This document shows, piece by piece, positions 17,237 to 24,851 of a DNA stretch of 35,702 bases; positions within the stretch are counted from its first letter, which is position 1; each line of letters starts with the position of its first letter. The position numbers and the translations under genes are program-made. Source of the stretch: Cereibacter johrii (GTDB lineage: Bacteria > Pseudomonadota > Alphaproteobacteria > Rhodobacterales > Rhodobacteraceae). A model generated the notes under the pieces. It made no database searches and was not told where the DNA came from. It worked only from the letters and a program-made list of their open reading frames with translations. The stretch spans positions 1-35,702 of the forward strand of contig NZ_MABH01000132.1 in assembly GCF_001720585.1 (NCBI RefSeq), given 5' to 3'.

Positions 17237-18105
17237 CGGCCGTTCCCGCGGTGTCGGCCGGCCGGCGGCCGATGGGCGGGCAGCAGGTGGCGGTGGCGCT
17301 CCTCCTGCCCATAGCCCTCATCAATGTGGTGGGCTTCATGCTGCCCATCTTCAACCTCGCCCGCTATTCCTTCAACCGGGCGACGGTGGGCGGGGGGATC
17401 GAGAATGTCCTGACGCTCCAGAACTGGACCGGGCTTCTGGGCGACCCGTTCTATCTGCAACTGATCCTGAACTCGGTCTTCGTCTCGCTCGGGGTCACGC
17501 TCTGCGCGCTTATCCTGTCCTATCCGATCGCGCTCTATCTCCACCGCGCCTCGGGCAGCTGGCGGACCTTCCTTACCGTGCTCGTGATCTCGCCGCTCCT
17601 GACCTCGGCCGTGGTGCGCACCTACGGCTGGATCGCGATCCTCGCCGAGGAGGGGCCGGTCGTCTCGGCGATCCGGGGCATGGGCCTCACGCCGCCGCCG
17701 CTCATGTTCAACATCAACGGCGTCTTCATCGGCCTGACCGAGATCCTGATGCCCTACATGATCCTCGCTCTCCTCGCGGGGTTCGGGCGGCTCGATCCGC
17801 GGGTCGAGGAGGCGGCACGCACGCTGGGCGCCACGCCCTGGCAGAGCTTCCGGCGCGTGATCCTGCCGCTGACCGCGCCCGGCATCGCGCTGGGGTGCCT
17901 GCTGTGCTTCGTGCTGGCGGTCTCTTCCTTCATCACGCCGAAGCTCATGGGGGGCGGGCGCGTGTTCCTGCTCGCGACCGAGATCTACGACCAGGCCATC
18001 GTGACCCTGAACTGGCCGCTGGCCTCGACGCTCTCGATCCTCGTCCTCGTGATCTTCGGGGCGGCGCTCGTGGCCTATTCCGCCGTGCTGAAACGTCTGG
18101 ACTGA
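17233..18105 (+). CDS. Polyamine-type ABC importer permease (PotB-like)
   Basis: A 290-residue inner-membrane permease with about six helices. The binding-protein-dependent EAA loop reads EEAARTLGATPWQSFRRVILPLTAPGI near residues 200-226, which docks to the ATPase. LVISPLLTSAVVRTYGWIAIL is a strong PotB/PotH-family segment. Its ATG overlaps the ATPase stop (ATGA), and GAGGGCAGG lies upstream. It pairs with the following permease to form the channel. Confidence 0.9.
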
Positions 18106-18115
18106 GGAGGGCGCC

Positions 18116-18910
18116 ATGCAGATCCACAAGACCTCGAAGCCGATGGGGATCCTCGTCGCGGTGCTCTTTCTCTATCTGCTCGCGCCGGTGATCCTCGTCT
18201 TCCCGATCTCGCTCTCGGGCGACAGCGTGCTGCGCTTTCCGCCGACCTCCTGGTCGCTCCGCTGGTACGAGGCCCTGTTCGAGAACCGCGCCATGCTCGG
18301 CGCCTTCTGGACGAGCCTGTCGCTTGCGGCCATCGTCACCGTGCTCTCGCTCGTGATCGCGGTGCCGGCGGCCTGGGTGATGGTGCGGATGGAGTTCCGC
18401 GGCCGGGATCTCCTGTTCAACCTCTTCACCGCGCCGCTCCTGCTGCCCACCATCGTGCTCGGGCTCGCCATCCTCATCGTCTTCGCCTCATTCGGGCTTC
18501 TGGCCACGATGCAGGGGCTGATCCTCGCCCATCTCGTCATCACGCTGCCCTATGCGCTGCGCATCCTGGCCGTTTCGCTCGCCACGCAGAACATGGCCTG
18601 CGAGGAGGCCGCGAAGACGCTTGGCGCAAAGCCCCTCACCGTCTTCTTCCGGGTGACGCTGCCGATGCTCACGCCCGGGATCGTGGCGGCCGCGGCGCTC
18701 TGCTTCCTCGTCTCGTTCGACGAGGTGGTGATCACGCTGTTCCTCACCGGGCCGCGCATCAGCACGCTGCCGGTCGAGCTCTACAACTACGTCTACAACA
18801 CCGCCGATCCGCTGGTGGCCGCGGCCTCGGTGCTGCTGATCCTGCTGACGCTGGGGGTGATCCTCGTGGTCGAGCGCGCGATGGGCCTCGGGCGGGCCTT
18901 CGTGAAATAG
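18116..18910 (+). CDS. Polyamine-type ABC importer permease (PotC-like)
   Basis: A 264-residue permease with about six helices. The N-terminal region holds LYLLAPVILVFPISLSGDSVLRFPP and SLRWYEALFENRAMLGAFWTSL, typical of PotC. The EAA loop is CEEAAKTLGAKPLTVFFRVTLPMLTPGI, and SFDEVVITLFLTGPRISTLPVEL is a classic PotC/PotI block. GAGGAGGGC precedes the ATG, 10 nt after the first permease's stop. It is the last gene of the operon and is followed by a strong hairpin terminator. Confidence 0.9.
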   Translation: MQIHKTSKPMGILVAVLFLYLLAPVILVFPISLSGDSVLRFPPTSWSLRWYEALFENRAMLGAFWTSLSLAAIVTVLSLVIAVPAAWVMVRMEFRGRDLLFNLFTAPLLLPTIVLGLAILIVFASFGLLATMQGLILAHLVITLPYALRILAVSLATQNMACEEAAKTLGAKPLTVFFRVTLPMLTPGIVAAAALCFLVSFDEVVITLFLTGPRISTLPVELYNYVYNTADPLVAAASVLLILLTLGVILVVERAMGLGRAFVK

Positions 18911-18932
18911 CCCGCACTCCCGCGCGTCCTTC

Positions 18933-18970
18933 GGGGCCGGCTGTTCCGGGGGAACGGCCGGCCCCGTTTC
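18933..18970 (+). terminator. Terminator hairpin ending the LysR-associated ABC operon
   Basis: A 15-bp stem with a 3-nt loop pairs 18933-18947 with 18951-18965 (one T-G wobble) and is followed by GTTTC. It begins 22 nt after the PotC-like stop. The stem is very stable, but the T-run is only three long. Confidence 0.75.
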
Positions 18971-19030
18971 CATCGGCGGGGGGGGGGGGGGGGGGGGGGG
19001 AGGCCGCCCCCCCCCGTTTCCATCGGCGGG
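18962..19030. repeat. G23 homopolymer inside a 19-bp direct repeat
   Basis: A 19-bp sequence starting CCCCGTTTCC and ending ATCGGCGGG occurs at 18962-18980 and again at 19012-19030, exactly 50 bp apart. The first copy runs into 23 consecutive G (18978-19000). The second is preceded by nine consecutive C (19007-19015). The first copy overlaps the 3' arm of the operon terminator, so the array looks like a local duplication of the terminator tail that trapped or grew a G-tract. Such a run can slip during replication, can form a G-quadruplex, and is also hard to sequence, so its true length is uncertain. It lies about 85 bp upstream of the cobalamin riboswitch. Confidence 0.85.
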
Positions 19031-19083
19031 CGGCACGCGCCCTCTCCCCTTGTCAACGGCGGCGTGACCGGCTACTCAATCCT

Positions 19084-19256
19084 CGTCGGTTTCCGTAAGG
19101 AATTGAAAGGGAATCCGCCGCCGGACCTGTCCGGCGAACCGGAACTGCCCCCGCAACTGTAGGCGGCGAGGAGCTCGCGATCAAAGCCACTGTGGCCTCA
19201 AGCCATGGGAAGGCCGCGCCAGCCCTGTGACCCGCCAGTCAGGAGACCTGCCGGCG
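19084..19256 (+). ncRNA. Cobalamin (B12) riboswitch
   Basis: All the recognisable elements are present in order: AAAGGGAATCC (about 19106-19116), ACTGCCCCCGCAACTGTA (19144-19161), AAAGCCACTG (19183-19192), TGGGAAGG (19206-19213) and the B12 box AGTCAGGAGACCTGCC (19237-19252). CGTCGG (19084-19089) pairs with CCGGCG (19256 back to 19251) to close P1. Binding of adenosylcobalamin to this RNA class turns off downstream genes. It precedes an ABC importer of the BtuFCD type, which identifies that importer as corrinoid-related. Confidence 0.95.
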
Positions 19257-19301
19257 TTCGATCTCAACGCGGCCCGGGCGGGGTGTCCGGGGGAGGTATC
19301 C

Positions 19302-19460
19302 ATGACGTCTGCCCGAGGGTGTCCAGCGGCTCCCGCTCCAGCCAGCACGCGCGCCTGCCCCGACGGGGCAGCCTGCGGGTCCGCCACGGGCCTCGCCTCT
19401 CCCGTCCTGTCTTCGGCTGCCCACACTTTCGGAGACATCGCATGTTCCCCCGCTTCCTGA
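19302..19460 (+). CDS. Leader ORF between the B12 riboswitch and btuF (52 codons)
   Basis: An ATG at 19302 follows a near-perfect Shine-Dalgarno, GGGGGAGG (19289-19296), at 5-nt spacing, 46 nt past the riboswitch. The frame is open for 52 codons and stops at 19458-19460, running 19 nt into btuF in a different frame. The product would be Ala/Pro/Ser-rich with several Cys (RGCPAAPAP, ACPDGAACG) and matches no family I know. It is too short and biased to prove a protein. Its signal is stronger than btuF's own GGAGA, so it could be the site the riboswitch masks, with btuF expressed by translational coupling. A perfect hairpin CTGCCCC-gac-GGGGCAG (19355-19371) lies inside it. Chance is possible in such GC-rich DNA. 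Confidence 0.4.
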   Translation: MTSARGCPAAPAPASTRACPDGAACGSATGLASPVLSSAAHTFGDIACSPAS

Positions 19461-20446
19461 CCGCTGCGGCCCTTCTCGTGCTGGCCCAGTCCGCTGCGGC
19501 CGAAACCGGCTATCCGCTGACGCTCGACAACTGCGGGCGCACGCTCACCTTCGACCGGGCGCCCGACAGCGCGGTCACGGTGGGGCAGGCCGCCACCGAG
19601 ATCCTCTATTCCCTCGGGCTCGCCCCGAAGGTCACCGGCACCTCGGTCTGGTTCACGAGCGTTCTGCCCGCCTATGCGGAGGCCAACGCGCGGATCGAGC
19701 GGCTGGCCGACAACGACCCGAGCTTCGAATCCGTCGTGGCGCGGAAGCCGGGCCTCGTGGCGGTGCAATATGAATGGCACATCGGCCCGCAGGGCCTCGT
19801 CGCCACCCGCGAGCAGTTCGCCGATCTGGGCATCCCCACCTATATCCTGCCCGCCGACTGCTGGCAGAAGGACAACAGCAAGGGATCGGACGGCACCCGC
19901 TCGGCCATGTTCGAGATGGAGAGCGTCCTTGCCGGCATCCGCGAGCTGGGCGCGATCTTCGACGTGGGCCCGCGGGCCGAGGAGCTCGTGGCCGGGCTTC
20001 GGGCGCGCGAGGCGGCCGCTGTCGAGAGGGCGCAGGCGCTCGGCCTGAAGGATGCCTCGGCGGTCTTCTGGTTCTCCTCGCCCGAGATGAACGCCGATCC
20101 GTTCGTGGCGGGCCGCAAGGGACCGCCCGGCTACATGATGGCGGCCCTCGGCCTGCGCAACGTCATCGAGAGCGACGAGGAATGGCCGACCGTCAGCTGG
20201 GAGAGCATCGCGCGCGCCAACCCGTCCGTGATCGTTCTGGCCCGGATGGAGCGGCGGCGCTTTCCGGCGGACGATGTGGAGAAGAAGCTCGACTTCCTGA
20301 AGTCCGATCCGGTGACGCGCGAGATGGAGGCCGTCAGGAACGGCCGCATCGTCGTGCTCGACGCCCATGCCATGGATCCCTCGATCCGCAACGTGGACGC
20401 GCTCGAGACGCTGGCCGACGCGCTGCCCGCGCTGGGGCTCGAATGA
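19442..20446 (+). CDS. btuF: Corrinoid ABC importer substrate-binding protein (BtuF-type)
   Basis: A 334-residue class III periplasmic binding protein. A Sec signal peptide (MFPRFLTAAALLVLAQSAAA, cleaved before ET) leads to YPLTLDNCGRTLTFDRAPDSAVTVGQAATEILYSLGLAPKVTGTSVW, the standard start of the BtuF/FepB fold. ESVVARKPGLVAVQYEWH and the late SWESIARANPSVIVLARM match the two-lobed helical-backbone layout. GGAGA at 19431-19435 is its Shine-Dalgarno. Its upstream cobalamin riboswitch is the main reason for calling corrinoid as substrate; the protein alone would equally fit an iron chelate. It overlaps the permease gene by ATGA. No BtuB-type receptor lies nearby. Confidence 0.78.
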   Translation: MFPRFLTAAALLVLAQSAAAETGYPLTLDNCGRTLTFDRAPDSAVTVGQAATEILYSLGLAPKVTGTSVWFTSVLPAYAEANARIERLADNDPSFESVVARKPGLVAVQYEWHIGPQGLVATREQFADLGIPTYILPADCWQKDNSKGSDGTRSAMFEMESVLAGIRELGAIFDVGPRAEELVAGLRAREAAAVERAQALGLKDASAVFWFSSPEMNADPFVAGRKGPPGYMMAALGLRNVIESDEEWPTVSWESIARANPSVIVLARMERRRFPADDVEKKLDFLKSDPVTREMEAVRNGRIVVLDAHAMDPSIRNVDALETLADALPALGLE

Positions 20447-21477
20447 CGGTCGCGGCAACCTTCGGTCCCCGGCCCGCCCTCTGGCTGGGGCTTCTGGGGG
20501 CTGCCGCGCTCGGCCTCGCGATCCTGGCCGGCGTGGTGATCGGCGAGACGCCGCTGCCCCTGCCCACGGTGATGGCGACCTTCGCCAACCGGATCTGGGA
20601 CGCGGGGCTCGCCGTCGATCCGATCGAGGCGGGCATCGTCTGGAACTACCGGCTGCCGCGGACGCTGGTCGCGGCGGCCTGCGGGGCGGGGCTCGCGCTC
20701 TCGGGGGTGGTGCTGCAGTCGCTGGTGAGGAATGCGCTGGCCGATCCCTACCTGCTCGGCGTCTCGGCCGGGGCCTCGACGGGGGCGGTCGCGGTCGCGA
20801 TCCTGGGCGTTGGGGGCGGGCTCGTCGGGCTCTCGGCCGGCGCCTTCGGCGGAGCCCTCCTCGCCTTCGCGCTGGTGGCGCTTCTGGCGCGCGCGGCGGG
20901 CGGGGGATCGGCCACGCTCGTGCTGGCAGGGATCGCGGGCTCGCAGCTCTTCAACGCGCTCACCTCGTTCTTCATCGCCCGCTCGGCCAGTGCCGAGCAG
21001 GCGCGCGGGATCATGTTCTGGCTTCTGGGCAACCTCTCGGGCGTGCGCTGGCCGGATGTGACGCTCGCCCTGCCTGCCGCACTGGCGGGGCTTCTCCTCT
21101 GCCTCTGGCATATCCGCGCGATGGATGCCTTCTCCTTCGGCACCCAGTCGGCGAAGGCCCTGGGCGTGCCCGTGCGCCGGGTGCAGGCGGTGCTGATCGG
21201 CATCACCACGCTGATGACGGCGGTGATGGTGAGCCTTGTCGGCTCCATCGGCTTCGTGGGGCTCGTCGTGCCCCATGCCGTGCGGCTCGTGGTCGGGCCG
21301 CGCCATGGCGCGCTCGTGCCATGGGCGGCGCTGGCGGGGGCCATCTTCCTCATCGCGGCCGATGTGGTCTCGCGGATGCTGATCGCGGGGCAGGTCGTGC
21401 CCATCGGGGTCGTCACGGCCCTTGTCGGCGCGCCCGGCTTCGCCCTCATCCTCATCCGCAACCGGCGGCGGCCATGA
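20443..21477 (+). CDS. btuC: Corrinoid ABC importer permease (BtuC-type)
   Basis: A 344-residue FecCD/BtuC-family permease expected to act as a homodimer, since only one permease gene is present. The key block is YRLPRTLVAAACGAGLALSGVVLQSLVRNALADPYLLGVSAGASTGAV (about 66-113). The ATPase-contact region is GSIGFVGLVVPHAVRLVVGPRHG, and the final helix is VVPIGVVTALVGAPGFALILIR. Length is typical. Start and stop overlap both neighbours (ATGA), so the three proteins are translationally coupled. Confidence 0.85.
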   Translation: MTVAATFGPRPALWLGLLGAAALGLAILAGVVIGETPLPLPTVMATFANRIWDAGLAVDPIEAGIVWNYRLPRTLVAAACGAGLALSGVVLQSLVRNALADPYLLGVSAGASTGAVAVAILGVGGGLVGLSAGAFGGALLAFALVALLARAAGGGSATLVLAGIAGSQLFNALTSFFIARSASAEQARGIMFWLLGNLSGVRWPDVTLALPAALAGLLLCLWHIRAMDAFSFGTQSAKALGVPVRRVQAVLIGITTLMTAVMVSLVGSIGFVGLVVPHAVRLVVGPRHGALVPWAALAGAIFLIAADVVSRMLIAGQVVPIGVVTALVGAPGFALILIRNRRRP

Positions 21478-22256
21478 GGATCTCGGTCGCCCAGGCGGGC
21501 TGGCGGGCGGGCGGGCGCGCCATCGTCGCGGATGTGACGCTCGAGGTGGCGGAGGGCGAGACCTTCGGGCTGATCGGGCCGAACGGCTCGGGCAAGTCCA
21601 CGCTCCTGCGGCTGATGGCGGGCCTCCTGCCGCGCGCCGAGGGGGAGGTGCGGCTCGACGGCCTGCCGCTCACCGGCCTCGGGCGGCGCGAGACCGCCCG
21701 TCGGGTGGCGCTGGTCGAGCAGCAGGCCGAGACAGCCGAGGCGCTCACCGCCCGCGACGCGGTGGAACTCGGCCGCACGCCCTGGCTGTCGGCCCTTGCC
21801 CCCTTCGGTCCGGCCGACCGCGCCATCGTCGACGAGGCGCTGGCGGCGGTGGGCATGGCCCACATGGCCGGCGCGCGCTGGTCGACCCTGTCGGGCGGCG
21901 AGCGCCAGCGGCTCCACATCGCCCGCGCCCTTGCGCAGCGGCCGCGGATCCTGCTGCTCGACGAGCCGACCAACCATCTCGACATCCACCACCAGCTGTC
22001 GCTGCTTCGGCTGGTAAGCCGGCTGCCGGTGACGGTGGTGATGGCGCTGCACGATCTCAATCAGGCGATGGCCTGCGACCGGATCGGGGTGATGGCCGAG
22101 GGGCGGCTCGCGGCTCTCGGTCCGCCGCGCGAGGTTCTCACGCCCGAGCGGCTGGCGCAGATCTTCCGCGTGGGGGCCACGCGGCTGCAGGATCCGGCCG
22201 ACGAGGCGACGCTCCTGCGCTTCCACTGTCTCGAGGACCTGCCGCGCAGCGGCTGA
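21474..22256 (+). CDS. btuD: Corrinoid ABC importer ATPase (BtuD-type)
   Basis: A 260-residue ATPase with Walker A GPNGSGKS (35-42), Q-loop around VEQQAETAEALTARDAVELGR, signature LSGGE (139-143), Walker B ILLLDEP (159-165) followed by TNHLDIHHQ, and switch His193 in ALHDLNQA. This pattern is that of FecE/BtuD importers. It is the last gene of the riboswitch-controlled operon, and a hairpin follows about 30 nt after the stop. Confidence 0.88.
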   Translation: MRISVAQAGWRAGGRAIVADVTLEVAEGETFGLIGPNGSGKSTLLRLMAGLLPRAEGEVRLDGLPLTGLGRRETARRVALVEQQAETAEALTARDAVELGRTPWLSALAPFGPADRAIVDEALAAVGMAHMAGARWSTLSGGERQRLHIARALAQRPRILLLDEPTNHLDIHHQLSLLRLVSRLPVTVVMALHDLNQAMACDRIGVMAEGRLAALGPPREVLTPERLAQIFRVGATRLQDPADEATLLRFHCLEDLPRSG

Positions 22257-22288
22257 CGCCCCTCGCGCGCTGGCCGGGGCCTGTCCGC

Positions 22289-22307
22289 GGGGCGCCGAGG
22301 GCGCCCC
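22289..22307 (+). terminator. Hairpin after btuD
   Basis: GGGGCGCC (22289-22296) pairs perfectly with GGCGCCCC (22300-22307) around GAG, 32 nt past the btuD stop. TCC follows rather than a U-run. It is probably the operon end, possibly Rho-aided. The rest of the 270-bp gap (22257-22526) holds GC-rich sequence with no gene I can support; the promoter of the cyclase operon should lie here but was not located. Confidence 0.5.
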
Positions 22308-22526
22308 TCCGTCGCCAGCCCCTGCCGCCGAACCCATGCGGGAGCTGGCTGAGGAGCCGCTCGCGCGATGCGGGCGGAGGGCCGGGCCGGGGGCGCCTTG
22401 CCACCGGCAGCAGGTTCGGCGCCTGCCGGAGGAGGGGCGGAGCGTCGGGCAGGGCCTTCGCCGCGCTTGACAGGATCGGCCCTTCGGGCACCCTGCCGGA
22501 AGAAACAGACAGAAGGAGGGAACCTT

Positions 22527-23345
22527 ATGTGCGATATCTGCGTGACCAACGCGGTGAAGGAGCGGATGCTGTCGCGCCGCTCCTTCTTCCGCGGGGCGGC
22601 GGCCACGGCGGCGGGTGTCGCCGCGGGCAGCGTGTTTCAGGCTCCGGCAGCTCTGGCGCAGGGCCACAGCGCGGTCGAGGACCTGACCCACGAGCTGCAC
22701 GAGGGCTTCCCCACCTTCTTCGGCGAGCAGCAGTTCTTCTTCGACCAGAAATTCACCTATGCCGAACACAAGTTCAATCTGGCGGAGTTCCGGGTCAATG
22801 AGCACACCGGCACCCATATCGATGCGCCGCTCCATTTCTCGGCCGACGGGATGAGCGTGGCGGAGATCCCGGTGGGCAATCTGGTGGTGCCGCTCTGCAT
22901 CGTGGATATCGCGGCCAAGGCCGAGGACAATCCCGATGCGCAGCTGACGCCGGACGATCTGAAGGCCTGGATCGCCACGCACGGCGAGATCCCGGCCAAT
23001 GCCTGCGTGGCGATGCATTCGGGCTGGGGACGGCACGTGGCGACCGAGCGGTTCCGCAACGGCGGCGCCGACGACATCGGCCATTATCCGGGCTTCCATG
23101 TCGAGGCGGCGCAGATGCTGCTCGAGACGCAGGCGGGCTCGATCGGGGTCGACACGCTCTCGCTCGATCACGGCATGTCGCCCGATTTCGCCACCCATTA
23201 CGCCTGGCTGCCCTCGGGGCGGTTCGGGATCGAATGTCTCGCGAACCTCGACAAGCTGCCGCCGGTCGGGGCAACTCTGGTGGTCGGCGCGCCGAAGCAC
23301 CGGGGCGGCACGGGCGGCCCCGCCCGCGTCATCGCGCTGATCTGA
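22527..23345 (+). CDS. Tat-exported cyclase-family (kynurenine-formamidase-like) metal hydrolase
   Basis: A 272-residue secreted hydrolase. A twin-arginine signal is plain: LSRRSFFRGA (15-24), a hydrophobic Ala/Gly stretch and PAALAQ (about 40-45). The metal site of the cyclase family follows as H93-TGTHIDAPLH103, and an SLDHGMSPDFATH segment lies further on. Family members include arylformamidase and isatin hydrolase, which open amide or lactam rings with Zn or Mn. The substrate here is unknown. Tat export suggests it folds with its metal in the cytoplasm and acts in the periplasm. The N-terminus is odd in placing MCDIC just before the Tat motif. The ATG at 22527 has AGGAGGG at ideal spacing; a longer reading upstream lacks this. 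It heads a three-gene set with an AhpD-like and a quinone-oxidoreductase gene. Confidence 0.87.
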   Translation: MCDICVTNAVKERMLSRRSFFRGAAATAAGVAAGSVFQAPAALAQGHSAVEDLTHELHEGFPTFFGEQQFFFDQKFTYAEHKFNLAEFRVNEHTGTHIDAPLHFSADGMSVAEIPVGNLVVPLCIVDIAAKAEDNPDAQLTPDDLKAWIATHGEIPANACVAMHSGWGRHVATERFRNGGADDIGHYPGFHVEAAQMLLETQAGSIGVDTLSLDHGMSPDFATHYAWLPSGRFGIECLANLDKLPPVGATLVVGAPKHRGGTGGPARVIALI

Positions 23346-23352
23346 GCTGTCG

Positions 23353-23372
23353 CCCGGCCGCCCGCGGCCGGG
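23353..23372 (+). other. Intercistronic hairpin between the cyclase and AhpD-like genes
   Basis: CCCGGCCG (23353-23360) pairs with CGGCCGGG (23365-23372) around a 4-nt loop, 8 nt after the cyclase stop. There is no U-run, so it is more likely a stability element or partial terminator than a full stop. Confidence 0.45.
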
Positions 23373-23388
23373 CCAACCCGAGGATCCC

Positions 23389-23796
23389 ATGGCCACACAC
23401 CGACTGCTGAGTGACGAGGAGGCTGCCCGCGACCCGCGCGTGGCCGCCGTCTTCGCCGACATCCGCGAGACGCGGAAGACCGATTATATCAACAACTTCT
23501 GGCGCGCTCTTGCCAACCAGCCCGAGCTTCTGGAAAGCACCTGGAACCGGCTCCGGCAGGTCATGGCGCCGGGCGCGCTCGATCCGCTGACCAAGGAGCT
23601 GATCTATATCGCCGTCTCGGTGACGAACGGCTGCTCCTACTGCACCCATTCCCATACGGCCGCGGCCCGCGCCAAGGGGCTCAGCCCGGAGCAGGAGGCC
23701 GAGTTCCTCGCCGTGCTCGGCATGGCGGCCCAGACCAATCAGCTCGTGACCGCGCTTCAGGTGCCGGTCGACGCGGCCTTTCAGGTGGACCCATGA
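23389..23796 (+). CDS. AhpD/carboxymuconolactone-decarboxylase-like protein
   Basis: A 135-residue CMD/AhpD-fold protein. The redox motif E70...C82-S-Y-C85-T-H-S-H89 (in KELIYIAVSVTNGCSYCTHSHTAAA) matches the peroxidase type with a CxxC pair and the proton-relay Glu and His, so a thiol-peroxidase or disulfide role is more likely than decarboxylation. Length is normal for the small family members. GAGG precedes the ATG. It overlaps the following oxidoreductase by ATGA and follows the Tat-exported hydrolase in the same direction. Lacking a signal peptide, it should be cytoplasmic. Confidence 0.85.
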   Translation: MATHRLLSDEEAARDPRVAAVFADIRETRKTDYINNFWRALANQPELLESTWNRLRQVMAPGALDPLTKELIYIAVSVTNGCSYCTHSHTAAARAKGLSPEQEAEFLAVLGMAAQTNQLVTALQVPVDAAFQVDP

Positions 23797-24767
23797 CCGA
23801 TTACGCCATCCTTGCGACCCGCCCCGGCGGCCCTGACGTGCTCGAATGGGCCGAGCGCCCCGCCGGGCGGCCCGGACCGGGCGAGGTGCGCCTGCGCCAG
23901 ACGGCCGTCGGGCTGAACTTCATCGACTGCTATTTCCGCTCGGGCCTCTATCCCTGGCCGTCCGACGAGCTGATCCCCGGCGGCGAGGCCGCGGGCGTGG
24001 TCGAGGAGCTGGGCGAGGGCGTGACGGGCTTCGCGCCCGGCGACCGGGTGGCCTATACGATGCCGAACGGCGCCTGCCGGACGGCGCGCGTCCTGCCCGC
24101 CGACCGGCTGGTCCGGCTGCCCGAGGGCGTCACGGACGAGGTGGCGGCCTCGATCATGCTGAAGGGGCTGACGGCGCATTACCTGATCCATTCGAGTTTC
24201 CGGGTGGAGGCGGGCCACCATGTCCTCGTCCATGCCGCGGCGGGCGGCGTGGGCCAGCTCCTCGGCCAGTGGCTGAAGGCCAAGGGCGCGATCACCTACG
24301 GGACCGTCGGCGGCGCGGCCAAGGCCGAGATGGCGCGCGCGAGCGGCTTCGACCATGTGATCGATTACGAGGCCACCGACTTCGCCGAGGCGGTGCGCGA
24401 GCTGACCGGCGGGCGCGGTTGCGACGTGGTCTATGACTCGGTTGGCCGCACCACCTGGCGCGGCTCGCTGAAGAGCCTGCGGCCGCGCGGCAGCTTCATC
24501 TGCTTCGGCCAATCCTCGGGCGCGCTCGACGAGTTCCGCTTCTCCGACCTCGCGGCGGGCAGCTTCACGGCGAACCGGCCCTCCCTCTTCCAGTACATCG
24601 CCGCGCGCGACGAGCTCGAGGCGCGGGCGGCCGATCTCTTCGCTCTGGTGGCCGAAGGGCGGCTCGCGCCGCGGATCGGGCAGACCTTCGCGCTGAAGGA
24701 CACGGCCGAGGCGCATCGCGCGCTGGAGGGACGTCGCACCACCGGCGCGACCGTGCTTCTGCCATGA
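23793..24767 (+). CDS. NADPH:quinone oxidoreductase (zinc-free MDR family)
   Basis: A 324-residue medium-chain dehydrogenase/reductase of the quinone-reductase group. The N-terminal GroES-like domain has VGLNFIDCYFRSGLY and PGGEAAGVVEELGEGV. The Rossmann motif HAAAGGVGQLLGQW (147-160) binds NADPH. The catalytic-zinc Cys/His ligands of alcohol dehydrogenases are absent, as expected for QOR. It would reduce quinones or similar carbonyls in the cytoplasm. It is the third gene of the cyclase operon, coupled by ATGA to the AhpD-like gene, and is followed by a terminator shared with the converging SH3 gene. Confidence 0.88.
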   Translation: MTDYAILATRPGGPDVLEWAERPAGRPGPGEVRLRQTAVGLNFIDCYFRSGLYPWPSDELIPGGEAAGVVEELGEGVTGFAPGDRVAYTMPNGACRTARVLPADRLVRLPEGVTDEVAASIMLKGLTAHYLIHSSFRVEAGHHVLVHAAAGGVGQLLGQWLKAKGAITYGTVGGAAKAEMARASGFDHVIDYEATDFAEAVRELTGGRGCDVVYDSVGRTTWRGSLKSLRPRGSFICFGQSSGALDEFRFSDLAAGSFTANRPSLFQYIAARDELEARAADLFALVAEGRLAPRIGQTFALKDTAEAHRALEGRRTTGATVLLP

Positions 24768-24771
24768 GAAA

Positions 24772-24795
24772 GCCGGGCGGAACGGTCCGCCCGGC
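24772..24795. terminator. Bidirectional terminator between converging genes
   Basis: GCCGGGCGGA (24772-24781) pairs perfectly with TCCGCCCGGC (24786-24795) over a 4-nt loop. It lies between the converging stops of the quinone oxidoreductase (24767) and the SH3 protein (24852). On the minus strand it is followed by TTTCTC, so it works best for the SH3 gene. Confidence 0.7.
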
Positions 24796-24851
24796 GTCGA
24801 AGGATGGCCTGTCGCCCTTGCTCCGGAAGATCGGCGGCAAGGGCGCCCCTG

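Noticed and set aside
18488-19036. A minus-strand frame with a polyproline run across the G-tract
   Set aside because: The proline run is just the translation of the G23 tract, and the remainder is antisense to the PotC-like permease.
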